DNA of 13,933 bases from positions 1 through 13,933 of the forward strand of contig CANMGM010000034.1 of the NCBI GenBank assembly GCA_947497195.1. Direction: 5' to 3'. This DNA is from Bacteroidota bacterium (GTDB lineage: Bacteria > Bacteroidota > Bacteroidia > M30B66). Positions within the stretch are counted from its first letter, which is position 1. Every line of letters begins with the position of its first letter. The notes under the pieces are model-generated. The model was not told where the DNA came from. It worked only from the letters and a program-made list of their open reading frames with translations, and made no database searches. A program made the position numbers and the translations under genes. Shown here in pieces: positions 1 through 6,449 of the stretch.

Positions 1-1382
1 CCCGAAAAAGCCAATGCATCCTGCTTAGCCATTTCTGCTTCTTCGGCAGCCTTTTTCTTTTTCAGTTCCTCCTCTTCACGGGCAATTATTTCTTCAAGCT
101 TCTTGTCGAGCTGCTCTTTTGTAAGATTCGACATACGCAACAAACTGTCGTAGCGCTCTATCGTATTGTATCGCCTTACCAGTTCGGCAAGCGATTGTTG
201 CGTGTTTTCTATGCGTTTGTAATCGGGATAATCTTTGGGCAACGAAGCGATTGTGCTGTCGTAATACGACGCTGCTAGCCGATACTCGCTGTCTTTAAAG
301 TAAATCTCGGCTATTGCCAAATAAGACAATCCTTTCTGTGTCGAATTGTTGGTATTGGCCCGTAATGATTTATTAAACTGCTCTATTGCCTTGTCTTCCC
401 GCTCTTCTTTCTGTTCTATCTCGCCCAAAACATAATAAATCTGGTCGTTCAGATCAATGTTTTTGGGATCCTTAAGCAATTTGGCCAACAAGGCCCGAAT
501 TTCGCCGCTGCTTCCCGATTCGGAACTGTAGCACCGTGCCTTGTTTATTTGCGAATAAAACAAGATCTCATACGAAGGATTCATCTTCATAATCTTCTCG
601 TACAATTCTCCTGCTTCTTTTAATTCATCGAGTTTCTGATGCACCTGCGCCAATATAAAACAGAGGCGCGAACGGTCTTTTTTCTTCCGATAATACTTCA
701 AGGCCTCCTGAAGGCTCTCCTTTGCCTTCGGATAGTTATTCTGACGAAGATAAAAATCGGCTAAAGACTTATGTAGTAGGCCCTTTGCCGATTTAGGCAA
801 AGCCTTATCGTTGAGCGAACGGTCAAATGCCATTTGCGCCTCCGACACCATTCCAATTTCCATGTAAGCCCTTGCCTGCCATACATTGGCTATATGCTGA
901 ATGGGATCTTTCCTGTTATTTTTAACCGGATCGCGCGTTACATAACTAAACATCTCAAGCGCTGTGTAAAACTCACGCTTGTAATAATTTGACTTGCCTA
1001 TCAACATGTAGGCATCGTCGATGTAGCGATTGTATTGCTTGCCCCGAATAAGCATGTTGTGCTTGGCAACTACCATCGAACCTTTCTTAATGGCTTTATC
1101 GGCAGGGGCAAAAATTGATTTTGAGTCTTCCAGCGTACCCAGCATGTAAACCGGAATCACTTTGTAGAAATTATCCTGATGTGCCGTTGAAAGACTTAAT
1201 TCGATTTCTTTAACAACCTCGTTTCCGTTAAACCAGGTATTGTATTTTGAGGTCGTGTTGTGATACGCTCTATTAACCCATTTGTTCTTCTTGGTTGAAC
1301 AGGCTACCTGCCCCAACAATAGCATCAATAACGGCAAGCCGAAGAAGACGCGGAACAGTTTTTTATTGCTTGTAAACGACAC
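1..1382 (-). CDS. porW: PorW/SprE, T9SS periplasmic TPR lipoprotein (partial, C-terminus off window)
   Basis: About 460 N-terminal residues are present; the gene runs off the left edge. Family knowledge: PorW (SprE in gliding Flavobacterium) is an essential T9SS lipoprotein thought to link the PorK/PorN ring to the Sov/SprA translocon. Seen: a hydrophobic leader (about residues 7-27), then Cys28 in GQVACSTKKN and a downstream KYNTWFNGN segment, the hallmark PorW/SprE N-terminus. The lipobox is loose, with Gln at -3. From about residue 110 there are helical TPR-like units, followed by a Lys/Glu-rich coiled segment near residues 425-455 (for example EEEELKKKKAAEEAE). The start is taken as GTG at 1382-1380. 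The frame has a stop 13 codons upstream of that GTG and no in-frame ATG between; the next ATG lies inside the leader. The family is usually about 850-900 aa, so roughly half is visible. It is divergent from pgk. Confidence 0.9.
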   Translation of the reverse strand, partial: MSFTSNKKLFRVFFGLPLLMLLLGQVACSTKKNKWVNRAYHNTTSKYNTWFNGNEVVKEIELSLSTAHQDNFYKVIPVYMLGTLEDSKSIFAPADKAIKKGSMVVAKHNMLIRGKQYNRYIDDAYMLIGKSNYYKREFYTALEMFSYVTRDPVKNNRKDPIQHIANVWQARAYMEIGMVSEAQMAFDRSLNDKALPKSAKGLLHKSLADFYLRQNNYPKAKESLQEALKYYRKKKDRSRLCFILAQVHQKLDELKEAGELYEKIMKMNPSYEILFYSQINKARCYSSESGSSGEIRALLAKLLKDPKNIDLNDQIYYVLGEIEQKEEREDKAIEQFNKSLRANTNNSTQKGLSYLAIAEIYFKDSEYRLAASYYDSTIASLPKDYPDYKRIENTQQSLAELVRRYNTIERYDSLLRMSNLTKEQLDKKLEEIIAREEEELKKKKAAEEAEMAKQDALAFS

Positions 1383-1404
1383 GTAGCGGGTAACGATAAG
1401 GAAG

Positions 1405-1412
1405 CAAAATTA
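1405..1412 (-). promoter_or_regulatory. Candidate -7 element upstream of porW
   Basis: On the minus strand this reads TAATTTTG, an exact match to the Bacteroidota -7 consensus TAnnTTTG. It is followed by C and lies 22 nt before the GTG start. The nearest upstream TTG is 26 nt away, outside the usual 17-23 nt spacing, so only the -7 half is supported. Confidence 0.5.
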
Positions 1413-1470
1413 GTGTTTTATTTGAAAAATTATTTGCGCAACTTGGATTCCTTTATTGGCAGAGTTTTTT

Positions 1471-1478
1471 CAAATTTG
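1471..1478 (+). promoter_or_regulatory. Candidate -7 element upstream of pgk
   Basis: CAAATTTG matches TAnnTTTG except at its first base. Its last base is only 4 nt from the pgk ATG at 1483. If it is used, transcription would begin at or beside the start codon. No correctly spaced TTG (-33) was found. Confidence 0.35.
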
Positions 1479-1482
1479 CGCC

Positions 1483-2673
1483 ATGCTTTCACTTGACACA
1501 TACTCCTTCGCCGGACAAAAAGCACTGGTTCGGGTCGATTTTAACGTACCGTTGAACGATGCTTTCCAGGTAACAGATGCCACGCGGATTAATGCGGCTA
1601 TTCCCACAATTCGGAAAATCATTCAAAGCGGCGGTGCTGTAATATTGATGTCCCATTTGGGTCGGCCCAAATCAGGACCTGAAGACAAGTTCTCATTACA
1701 ACACATTGTTAAAGAACTGAGTCAAAAACTCGGTCGAGAAGTTAAATTTGCCCCCGATTGTATCGGGCCGATTGCAGAAACAGCCTGCAGACATCTTCAG
1801 CCCGGCGATGTGCTGTTGCTCGAAAATTTACGCTTTTACAAAGAAGAAGAAAAAGGCGATGAAGAATTTGCACGAAAACTATCTCTTTTAGGAGACATTT
1901 ACATAAACGATGCATTTGGCACTGCGCACCGAGAACATGCATCAACTGCAGTAATAGCAAAATTTTTTCCCGAGAAAAAAATGTTTGGCTACGTTATGCG
2001 GGGCGAAATCGAAGCAATTGATAAGGTAATGCTTAATCCCGCGCGACCATTAACCGCACTAATGGGTGGCGCCAAGGTGAGCTCAAAAATTGCCATCATC
2101 GAAAATATCTTGGGAAAGGTAAATCACCTCATTTTAGGCGGAGGGATGACATTTACGTTTATAAAGGCGCTCGGTGGAAAAATTGGAGCCTCGCTCGTTG
2201 AAGACGAACAACTCGAATTGGCGCTCCAACTTCTGGAAAAAGCCAAAGCACTCGGCGTTCATATTCACCTTCCCGTAGATGCCCTGTGTGCAGATAAATT
2301 TTCGGCCGATGCCAATACACAGATTTGCGATGTGCGCAACATTCCCGATGGTTGGATGGGCTTAGATATCGGGCCCGAGACCTTGAAAGATTTTCAGCGT
2401 GTTATCCAACAATCAGGAACCATATTATGGAATGGTCCTGTAGGTGTTTTTGAAATGGATGCATTCGCAGAGGGAACGCGCGCCATTGCCAATAGTATTG
2501 CTGATGCTACAAAAAATGGGTGTTTTACCTTAGTAGGAGGTGGCGATTCGGTGGCAGCGGCTAATCAATTTGGCGTGGCCGATAAAGTTAGCTACGTTTC
2601 CACTGGAGGAGGCGCCTTACTCGAATACATCGAAGGTATTGAATTGCCGGGCGTTAAAGCAATACGTGCATGA
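1483..2673 (+). CDS. pgk: Phosphoglycerate kinase
   Basis: Cytosolic glycolytic enzyme that transfers phosphate from 1,3-bisphosphoglycerate to ADP, and works in reverse in gluconeogenesis. The protein is 396 aa, normal for bacterial Pgk. Substrate-side motifs: RVDFN at 17-21, SHLGRP at 57-62, LENLRFYKEEE around 113-123 (Arg117), and NDAFGTAHREHAS at 142-154. Nucleotide-side motifs: GGAKVSSK at 195-202, LGGGMTFTF at 218-226, WNGPVGVFE at 316-324, and GGGDS at 352-356 before VSTGGGALLE. The ATG at 1483 is preferred to an in-frame TTG at 1456 because it gives the family's usual N-terminus and because the TTG lies upstream of the -7-like element. It is divergent from porW, with 100 bp between the two starts. 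All key residues appear present. Confidence 0.98.
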   Translation: MLSLDTYSFAGQKALVRVDFNVPLNDAFQVTDATRINAAIPTIRKIIQSGGAVILMSHLGRPKSGPEDKFSLQHIVKELSQKLGREVKFAPDCIGPIAETACRHLQPGDVLLLENLRFYKEEEKGDEEFARKLSLLGDIYINDAFGTAHREHASTAVIAKFFPEKKMFGYVMRGEIEAIDKVMLNPARPLTALMGGAKVSSKIAIIENILGKVNHLILGGGMTFTFIKALGGKIGASLVEDEQLELALQLLEKAKALGVHIHLPVDALCADKFSADANTQICDVRNIPDGWMGLDIGPETLKDFQRVIQQSGTILWNGPVGVFEMDAFAEGTRAIANSIADATKNGCFTLVGGGDSVAAANQFGVADKVSYVSTGGGALLEYIEGIELPGVKAIRA

Positions 2674-2707
2674 GATTTTAAGTAGAAATTCTGCCGTAGT
2701 TTAGGTT

Positions 2708-2715
2708 TACCTTTG
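2708..2715 (+). promoter_or_regulatory. Candidate -7 element upstream of the MORN-repeat gene
   Basis: TACCTTTG exactly matches TAnnTTTG, lies in the 47-bp gap after pgk, and ends 5 nt before the ATG at 2721. This suggests separate transcription from pgk with almost no leader. No well-spaced TTG was seen upstream. Confidence 0.45.
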
Positions 2716-2720
2716 CAGCA

Positions 2721-4328
2721 ATGCGAGATAAGCACATTTACACGATTATTCAGTTGCTGATTTTATTTTTCAGCAATACCCTACCTGCACAAACCCGCGT
2801 TTGGTTTAAAACCGAGGGCAAGGATTCGCTATTGCAAATTGCTTATTTCGTCGATTTTTACGAACACGATGAAGCATTTAACGGCACCTATTGGACCGAA
2901 GGCAGCCGTGTACGATTTAATTTTCCGCACGGCACCACGCAGTTTAGAACCGGAAAAGTGAAGGGCTGGCGTACGCATCGCGAATTCTTTTTTGCCGACG
3001 AAAAGGGCAACCCCAAAATCGATAGTGTGCTGTGGGCCGAAGGGCAAATGGTAGATTTTATACGTGTTGGAACCTGGCGAAAGTATCATCTCAATGGCAA
3101 GGTTTCGTTGGAAGTGAATTATTGCAAGGGTCAGATTTGTGGAGTTGTGTCGCTGTATCACGAAACCGGAGCAGTAAAAACTACTGGAGTACTTGATGAG
3201 AAGGGGTATCCGCATGGCGTTTGGCGGGGCGAATTTCCTTCGGGTAAGCCCAAATTTGAAGTGAATTATGACCACAGTGTAAACATCGGCTGGTCGAAGC
3301 ACTACACCGAAGAAGGCCTCCTTAGCGAAGTGCATTTTACCGACAACCAATGGTCGAGCTATTATGACTCACTTAATTTATATTATCCCAAATCAGGAAG
3401 GTTGAAGGCTCGGATAACGCGCGCAAATCAATTGGATAAAATTGTGGAAGCCTGGGATGAAGATGGAAAGCAAACGGTATTTAACAGCAGCGGTTCAATT
3501 GCCGGGAATTTCCCGATGTTCGACCAAGGCTATGTAGAATTGAGCTTGCGCGATGGACGCGTTATTGGCGAAGAAAAACGGTATTACAACAGCGATAAAA
3601 CAGAGCTCCGTTCGCGTACCGTGCGCAATGCGACAGATTCAATGCGGTTTCATCGCAGCACATTCTTTAGAGGCGGCATGCTTGAGTCGGAGTTCAGTTT
3701 CAATTGGGTAAATAAGAACGATCGGCTTGAACTGGAACTCGACGGGCCTTACACAGCGTATCATGGCAATGGTAAAATGACCGGGGCGGCGGTGTATAAG
3801 AATGGCCTGCTGATTGGCAACTATCGGCACTGGAACGCAGCTGGAATTCTGGTTCAAGATTATGCGTTTGCTTCAGAAAATATTAGCCCAACACAAGAGC
3901 TCCTCGAGATTGATAACGAATCGATGTCGGGCGCGGGTGTGCCGAATGGTATGTGTCGGTTCTGGAACGATGCAGGTGTTTTAATCCGTGAAGAATCGTA
4001 TGCGATGGGTTTGCGCGATGGCCTTTGGAAAACCTGGCACGCGAACGGTGCGCTGGCATCCGAGCGAACTTACGAGAACGATAAATCTACAGGTAAGGAG
4101 CGTTTTTACGACGAGCAGGGCAAACGAGTTAAAGCGTCGACAGATGATTGTCCGACACAAAACTGGGGCAGCAATTTCATCTGCTCGAAACATCAAAACG
4201 AATCGGTAACCGACGACCTAGGCACTTGTCGCAATTGTGGAGACGGCACGAGCAGTGGTATGTATTCGCTATGTGAGAAATGTGCTTGCAGGTTGAAGAA
4301 ATGTCAGCGGTGTGGGAGAGATTTATAG
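2721..4328 (+). CDS. Exported MORN-repeat protein with Cys-rich zinc-ribbon-like C-terminus
   Basis: Function unknown; 535 aa. Seen: an N-terminal signal peptide (hydrophobic about 8-20) with likely cleavage after LPAQ (Gln24), so the protein is predicted to be exported. The body carries MORN_2-type repeats (G.W..Y..NG.L..E..Y..G pattern) at about 117-139, 165-187, 341-363, 364-384, 409-430, 433-455 and 457-470. A spacer of about 150 residues without clear repeats (190-340) separates the two groups. The last 59 residues are rich in Cys: C477, C488, pairs C503/C506, C518/C521, C528/C531, plus C523. This arrangement could bind zinc. Repeats of this kind are often auto-named 'toxin-antitoxin YwqK family antitoxin', but there is no toxin partner here. 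It follows pgk by 47 bp and converges on murI, with 25 bp between stops. Substrate and partner cannot be inferred. Confidence 0.85.
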   Translation: MRDKHIYTIIQLLILFFSNTLPAQTRVWFKTEGKDSLLQIAYFVDFYEHDEAFNGTYWTEGSRVRFNFPHGTTQFRTGKVKGWRTHREFFFADEKGNPKIDSVLWAEGQMVDFIRVGTWRKYHLNGKVSLEVNYCKGQICGVVSLYHETGAVKTTGVLDEKGYPHGVWRGEFPSGKPKFEVNYDHSVNIGWSKHYTEEGLLSEVHFTDNQWSSYYDSLNLYYPKSGRLKARITRANQLDKIVEAWDEDGKQTVFNSSGSIAGNFPMFDQGYVELSLRDGRVIGEEKRYYNSDKTELRSRTVRNATDSMRFHRSTFFRGGMLESEFSFNWVNKNDRLELELDGPYTAYHGNGKMTGAAVYKNGLLIGNYRHWNAAGILVQDYAFASENISPTQELLEIDNESMSGAGVPNGMCRFWNDAGVLIREESYAMGLRDGLWKTWHANGALASERTYENDKSTGKERFYDEQGKRVKASTDDCPTQNWGSNFICSKHQNESVTDDLGTCRNCGDGTSSGMYSLCEKCACRLKKCQRCGRDL

Positions 4329-4353
4329 ACCTTTTTTTGTGCAATATTCAAAA

Positions 4354-5160
4354 TCACCACAAATCGAGCTTTTTTAGTTCTACCTTTTCGGGAAAGAAAT
4401 ATCCGGCACTTGCCGCAAAAGACTCGGTATAATCGCTCACATAAAACTCCATCTTGGCTTCATCTCCTTCCGACAGAAGATTTGAATGCCGCAGTTCGTT
4501 CTGAACTTTCTGTGCTACCAATTCTGCCGAATCAAATACCGTTATACTGCCTTTGTAAAAAGATTCGATTTCGGGACGAATCAAGGGGTAATGCGTACAG
4601 CCTAGAATAATGGCCTCGATACCTTGAAGCGATTTTTTTTCGAGATAGGAATGAATAATGGTACGCGAAATCTTGTTGTTAAAAAACCCTTCCTCAATCA
4701 TCGGAGCCAAAAGTGGGGTTGCCAATGATGTTACCTCCGCTTTTGGAGCCTGCTTTTTAATTTTGCGGGGATAGATGCCCGACGAAACGGTTCCGCGCGT
4801 GGCAATCAAGCCAATTTTTCCCTGCGGAAATTGCTTTGCGATGGCTTCTGCAGCCGGATCAATCACATTCACCACCGGAAAATCCTTACCCGCCACTGCT
4901 TGAACGGCCTTAAAGGCGTAAGCTGATGCTGTATTGCAGGCAATAACAATCATTTTGCACTTTCGTTCCAACAAATACTGCGCAATGCCAATACCATATT
5001 GCTCAATAAGCCCAGCCGATTTATCGCCGTACGGAAAATGCGCTGTATCGCCCACATAAATAAGATTTTCATGCGGCAACAACTGGTGAATCGCCGCAGC
5101 AACGGTTAATCCGCCGATACCGGAATCGAAAATCCCTATTGGAGCCGATTGATCTGCCAT
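4354..5160 (-). CDS. murI: Glutamate racemase
   Basis: Cytosolic enzyme interconverting L- and D-glutamate to supply D-Glu for the peptidoglycan stem peptide. The protein is 268 aa, typical for MurI. Motifs: FDSGIGGLTV at 11-20 (catalytic-site Asp12), VGDTAHFPYGDKS at 36-48, ACNTAS at 74-79 with catalytic Cys75, and GCTHYPL at 187-193 with catalytic Cys188 and His190. Both cofactor-independent racemase cysteines are present. It is the last gene of the minus-strand envelope block. It is cut off from the upstream ompH genes by an intrinsic terminator about 12-40 nt before its start, so it probably has its own promoter or depends on read-through. It converges on the MORN gene. Confidence 0.97.
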   Translation of the reverse strand: MADQSAPIGIFDSGIGGLTVAAAIHQLLPHENLIYVGDTAHFPYGDKSAGLIEQYGIGIAQYLLERKCKMIVIACNTASAYAFKAVQAVAGKDFPVVNVIDPAAEAIAKQFPQGKIGLIATRGTVSSGIYPRKIKKQAPKAEVTSLATPLLAPMIEEGFFNNKISRTIIHSYLEKKSLQGIEAIILGCTHYPLIRPEIESFYKGSITVFDSAELVAQKVQNELRHSNLLSEGDEAKMEFYVSDYTESFAASAGYFFPEKVELKKLDLW

Positions 5161-5164
5161 AGTG

Positions 5165-5172
5165 CAAGAATA
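5165..5172 (-). promoter_or_regulatory. Weak -7-like element upstream of murI
   Basis: The minus strand reads TATTCTTG, one mismatch from TAnnTTTG. It ends 4 nt before the murI ATG and abuts the T-run of the preceding terminator. No -33 TTG is visible. It is supported mainly by the need for a promoter after the terminator and by the same spacing at pgk and the MORN gene. Confidence 0.3.
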
Positions 5173-5200
5173 AAAAAAGCGCCCCGAATTGGAGCGCTTT
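5172..5200 (-). terminator. Rho-independent terminator after the ompH pair
   Basis: On the minus strand AAAGCGCTCC, loop AATTC, then GGGGCGCTTT form a 10-bp stem with one A-C mismatch. The 3' arm runs directly into a T-tract (seven T at 5178-5172). It lies 21 nt past the stop codon of the ompH gene ending at 5221 and before murI. The plus strand has only a short A/T tract, so the minus orientation is favoured. Confidence 0.85.
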
Positions 5201-5220
5201 GAAAAATATTTTATTCGAAA

Positions 5221-5733
5221 TTACTGCAAACCCAATTTTTTCTTCACCAAGGCAAGCAGATTATCGCTTTCTTCCCAGTAAAGGAATGCCCCGGTTGATG
5301 TATCAACAACATAGGTATAGCCATTTTCTTTGGCAACCTGCTCGATTGCTTTCTTGGCCTTGTTAACAATTGGCTCGATCAGTTTTGTCTCTTCTGCCTG
5401 AAGGCTCTCCTGCGCTTGTTGCTGGAAGTTCTGGATACGTGTTCCCAATCCGGTTAATTTCTCCTCAGCGGTCTTCTTAGCCAATTCCGACATTTTCCCG
5501 CTTTCGGCAGTATACTTATCTTGCTCGGTGCGGTATTCGGTCATCATTTCCTGAAGCAGTTTTTCGGCTTCTTTGGTAACAGAATCCATCTTTGCCATTG
5601 CCGCTTTACGCTCTGGCATTAGGCTTAACAATTCGGCTGAATTAATATGTCCAAATTTCGGACTTTTTTGTGCGAAGCCGGGAGCAGCTAACAAAATGGC
5701 AAAAGTTGCCAGGAAAAATGCGAATTTATTCAT
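5221..5733 (-). CDS. Skp/OmpH-family periplasmic chaperone (downstream copy)
   Basis: Family knowledge: Skp/OmpH proteins are trimeric periplasmic chaperones that hold unfolded outer-membrane proteins on the way to BamA. The protein is 170 aa with a signal peptide likely cleaved after GFAQ (about residue 22). The family start KFGHINSAELLSLMPE follows. A long charged helical region (about 45-130, coiled coil, rich in K/E/Q) comes next, then a C-terminal strand region with YTYVVDTSTGAFLYW. There are no Cys in the mature part. It starts 23 bp after its paralog and is presumably co-transcribed with it; an intrinsic terminator follows. Exact client range is not inferable. Confidence 0.93.
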   Translation of the reverse strand: MNKFAFFLATFAILLAAPGFAQKSPKFGHINSAELLSLMPERKAAMAKMDSVTKEAEKLLQEMMTEYRTEQDKYTAESGKMSELAKKTAEEKLTGLGTRIQNFQQQAQESLQAEETKLIEPIVNKAKKAIEQVAKENGYTYVVDTSTGAFLYWEESDNLLALVKKKLGLQ

Positions 5734-5756
5734 CGGTAGATTATTGAGTGTATGTA

Positions 5757-6335
5757 TTATTTCTTCGGAGCATCGCCGCCATCACCACCGCCTGCAGGAT
5801 TGGCATCATCGTTCCCTTTAACTGGCGAGTAACCCATTTCTTCGAGCACAGCATCGCTAATGTCGAATTTCGGGTTGGTATACAGAATGGTCAAATCGCT
5901 CGACTTATCGAAAACAGCGGCGTAATTTTTTGTGGTAGAAATTTCCTTGATGGCATTGTAAACCTTATCCTGAATGGGCTTTATCAATTCCTGACGACGC
6001 TTTAGTAAATCTCCACCCTTTCCGAAACGTTGCTTCTGCAATTCTTTAGCGGCCTTTTCTTTATCGATGATTTCATCTTCACGCTTTTTCTTCATATCGT
6101 CTGATAGAAGAATGGCTTCGGCCTGAAAATCTTTGTACATTTTATCAATCTCGGCAAACTTGGCTTCGATTTCCTTTTGCCACTGAAGCGAAATTTTGTC
6201 CAATTGCTGTTGTGCAGATTTGTATTCCGGAACATTCTCCAGAATGTACTGCGAATCTACGAATCCAAATTTCTGGGCCGACAAAGCTGCGTTCATCCCG
6301 AACACAAGCATAAGCACTATGATGAAATTTTTCAT
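5757..6335 (-). CDS. Skp/OmpH-family periplasmic chaperone (upstream copy)
   Basis: 192 aa. The signal peptide MKNFIIVLMLVFGMNAALSA is likely cleaved near Ala20/Gln21, followed by KFGFVDSQYILENVPEY, the OmpH N-terminal signature. A long helical coiled-coil region (about 40-125, many K/E/D/Q) and a C-terminal Skp core follow. It ends in a low-complexity Gly/Asp tail (GGGDGGDAPKK) that its neighbour lacks. The start at 6335 is chosen over an in-frame ATG at 6368 because a perfect -7 element overlaps the extension and because 6335 puts the signal peptide at the N-terminus. It lies between bamA and the second ompH, the usual place for these chaperones in Bacteroidota. Confidence 0.93.
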   Translation of the reverse strand: MKNFIIVLMLVFGMNAALSAQKFGFVDSQYILENVPEYKSAQQQLDKISLQWQKEIEAKFAEIDKMYKDFQAEAILLSDDMKKKREDEIIDKEKAAKELQKQRFGKGGDLLKRRQELIKPIQDKVYNAIKEISTTKNYAAVFDKSSDLTILYTNPKFDISDAVLEEMGYSPVKGNDDANPAGGGDGGDAPKK

Positions 6336-6355
6336 AATCGGCATTTTAGAGGCTG

Positions 6356-6363
6356 CAAAAGTA
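6356..6363 (-). promoter_or_regulatory. Candidate -7 element for the ompH pair
   Basis: The minus strand reads TACTTTTG (exact TAnnTTTG) followed by C, in the 114-bp gap between bamA and the first ompH gene, 20 nt before the chosen ATG. No TTG lies 17-23 nt upstream. It suggests the chaperones can be transcribed apart from bamA. Confidence 0.5.
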
Positions 6364-6449
6364 ATCATTTTGAAATGTTTTTCAGCGCGGTTTCAAGAAT
6401 CATGCTATTTATTCCGAAATGCAAACAATGTCGCAACAAAGCTTCTAAA

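Noticed and set aside
1456..1482. TTG start extending pgk by nine residues
   Set aside because: It lies upstream of the -7-like element and adds residues not usual for Pgk; the ATG at 1483 gives the normal length.
2829..3350. 173-codon minus-strand open frame
   Set aside because: Antisense to the MORN-repeat gene. The sense frame has a signal peptide and repeats; the antisense has neither.
2721..4328. Toxin-antitoxin interpretation of the MORN (YwqK-like) protein
   Set aside because: The protein is exported and long, and no toxin-like gene is adjacent; neighbours are pgk and murI.
4329..4353. Bidirectional terminator between the convergent MORN gene and murI
   Set aside because: There is a T-run but no inverted repeat of useful length in the 25-bp gap.
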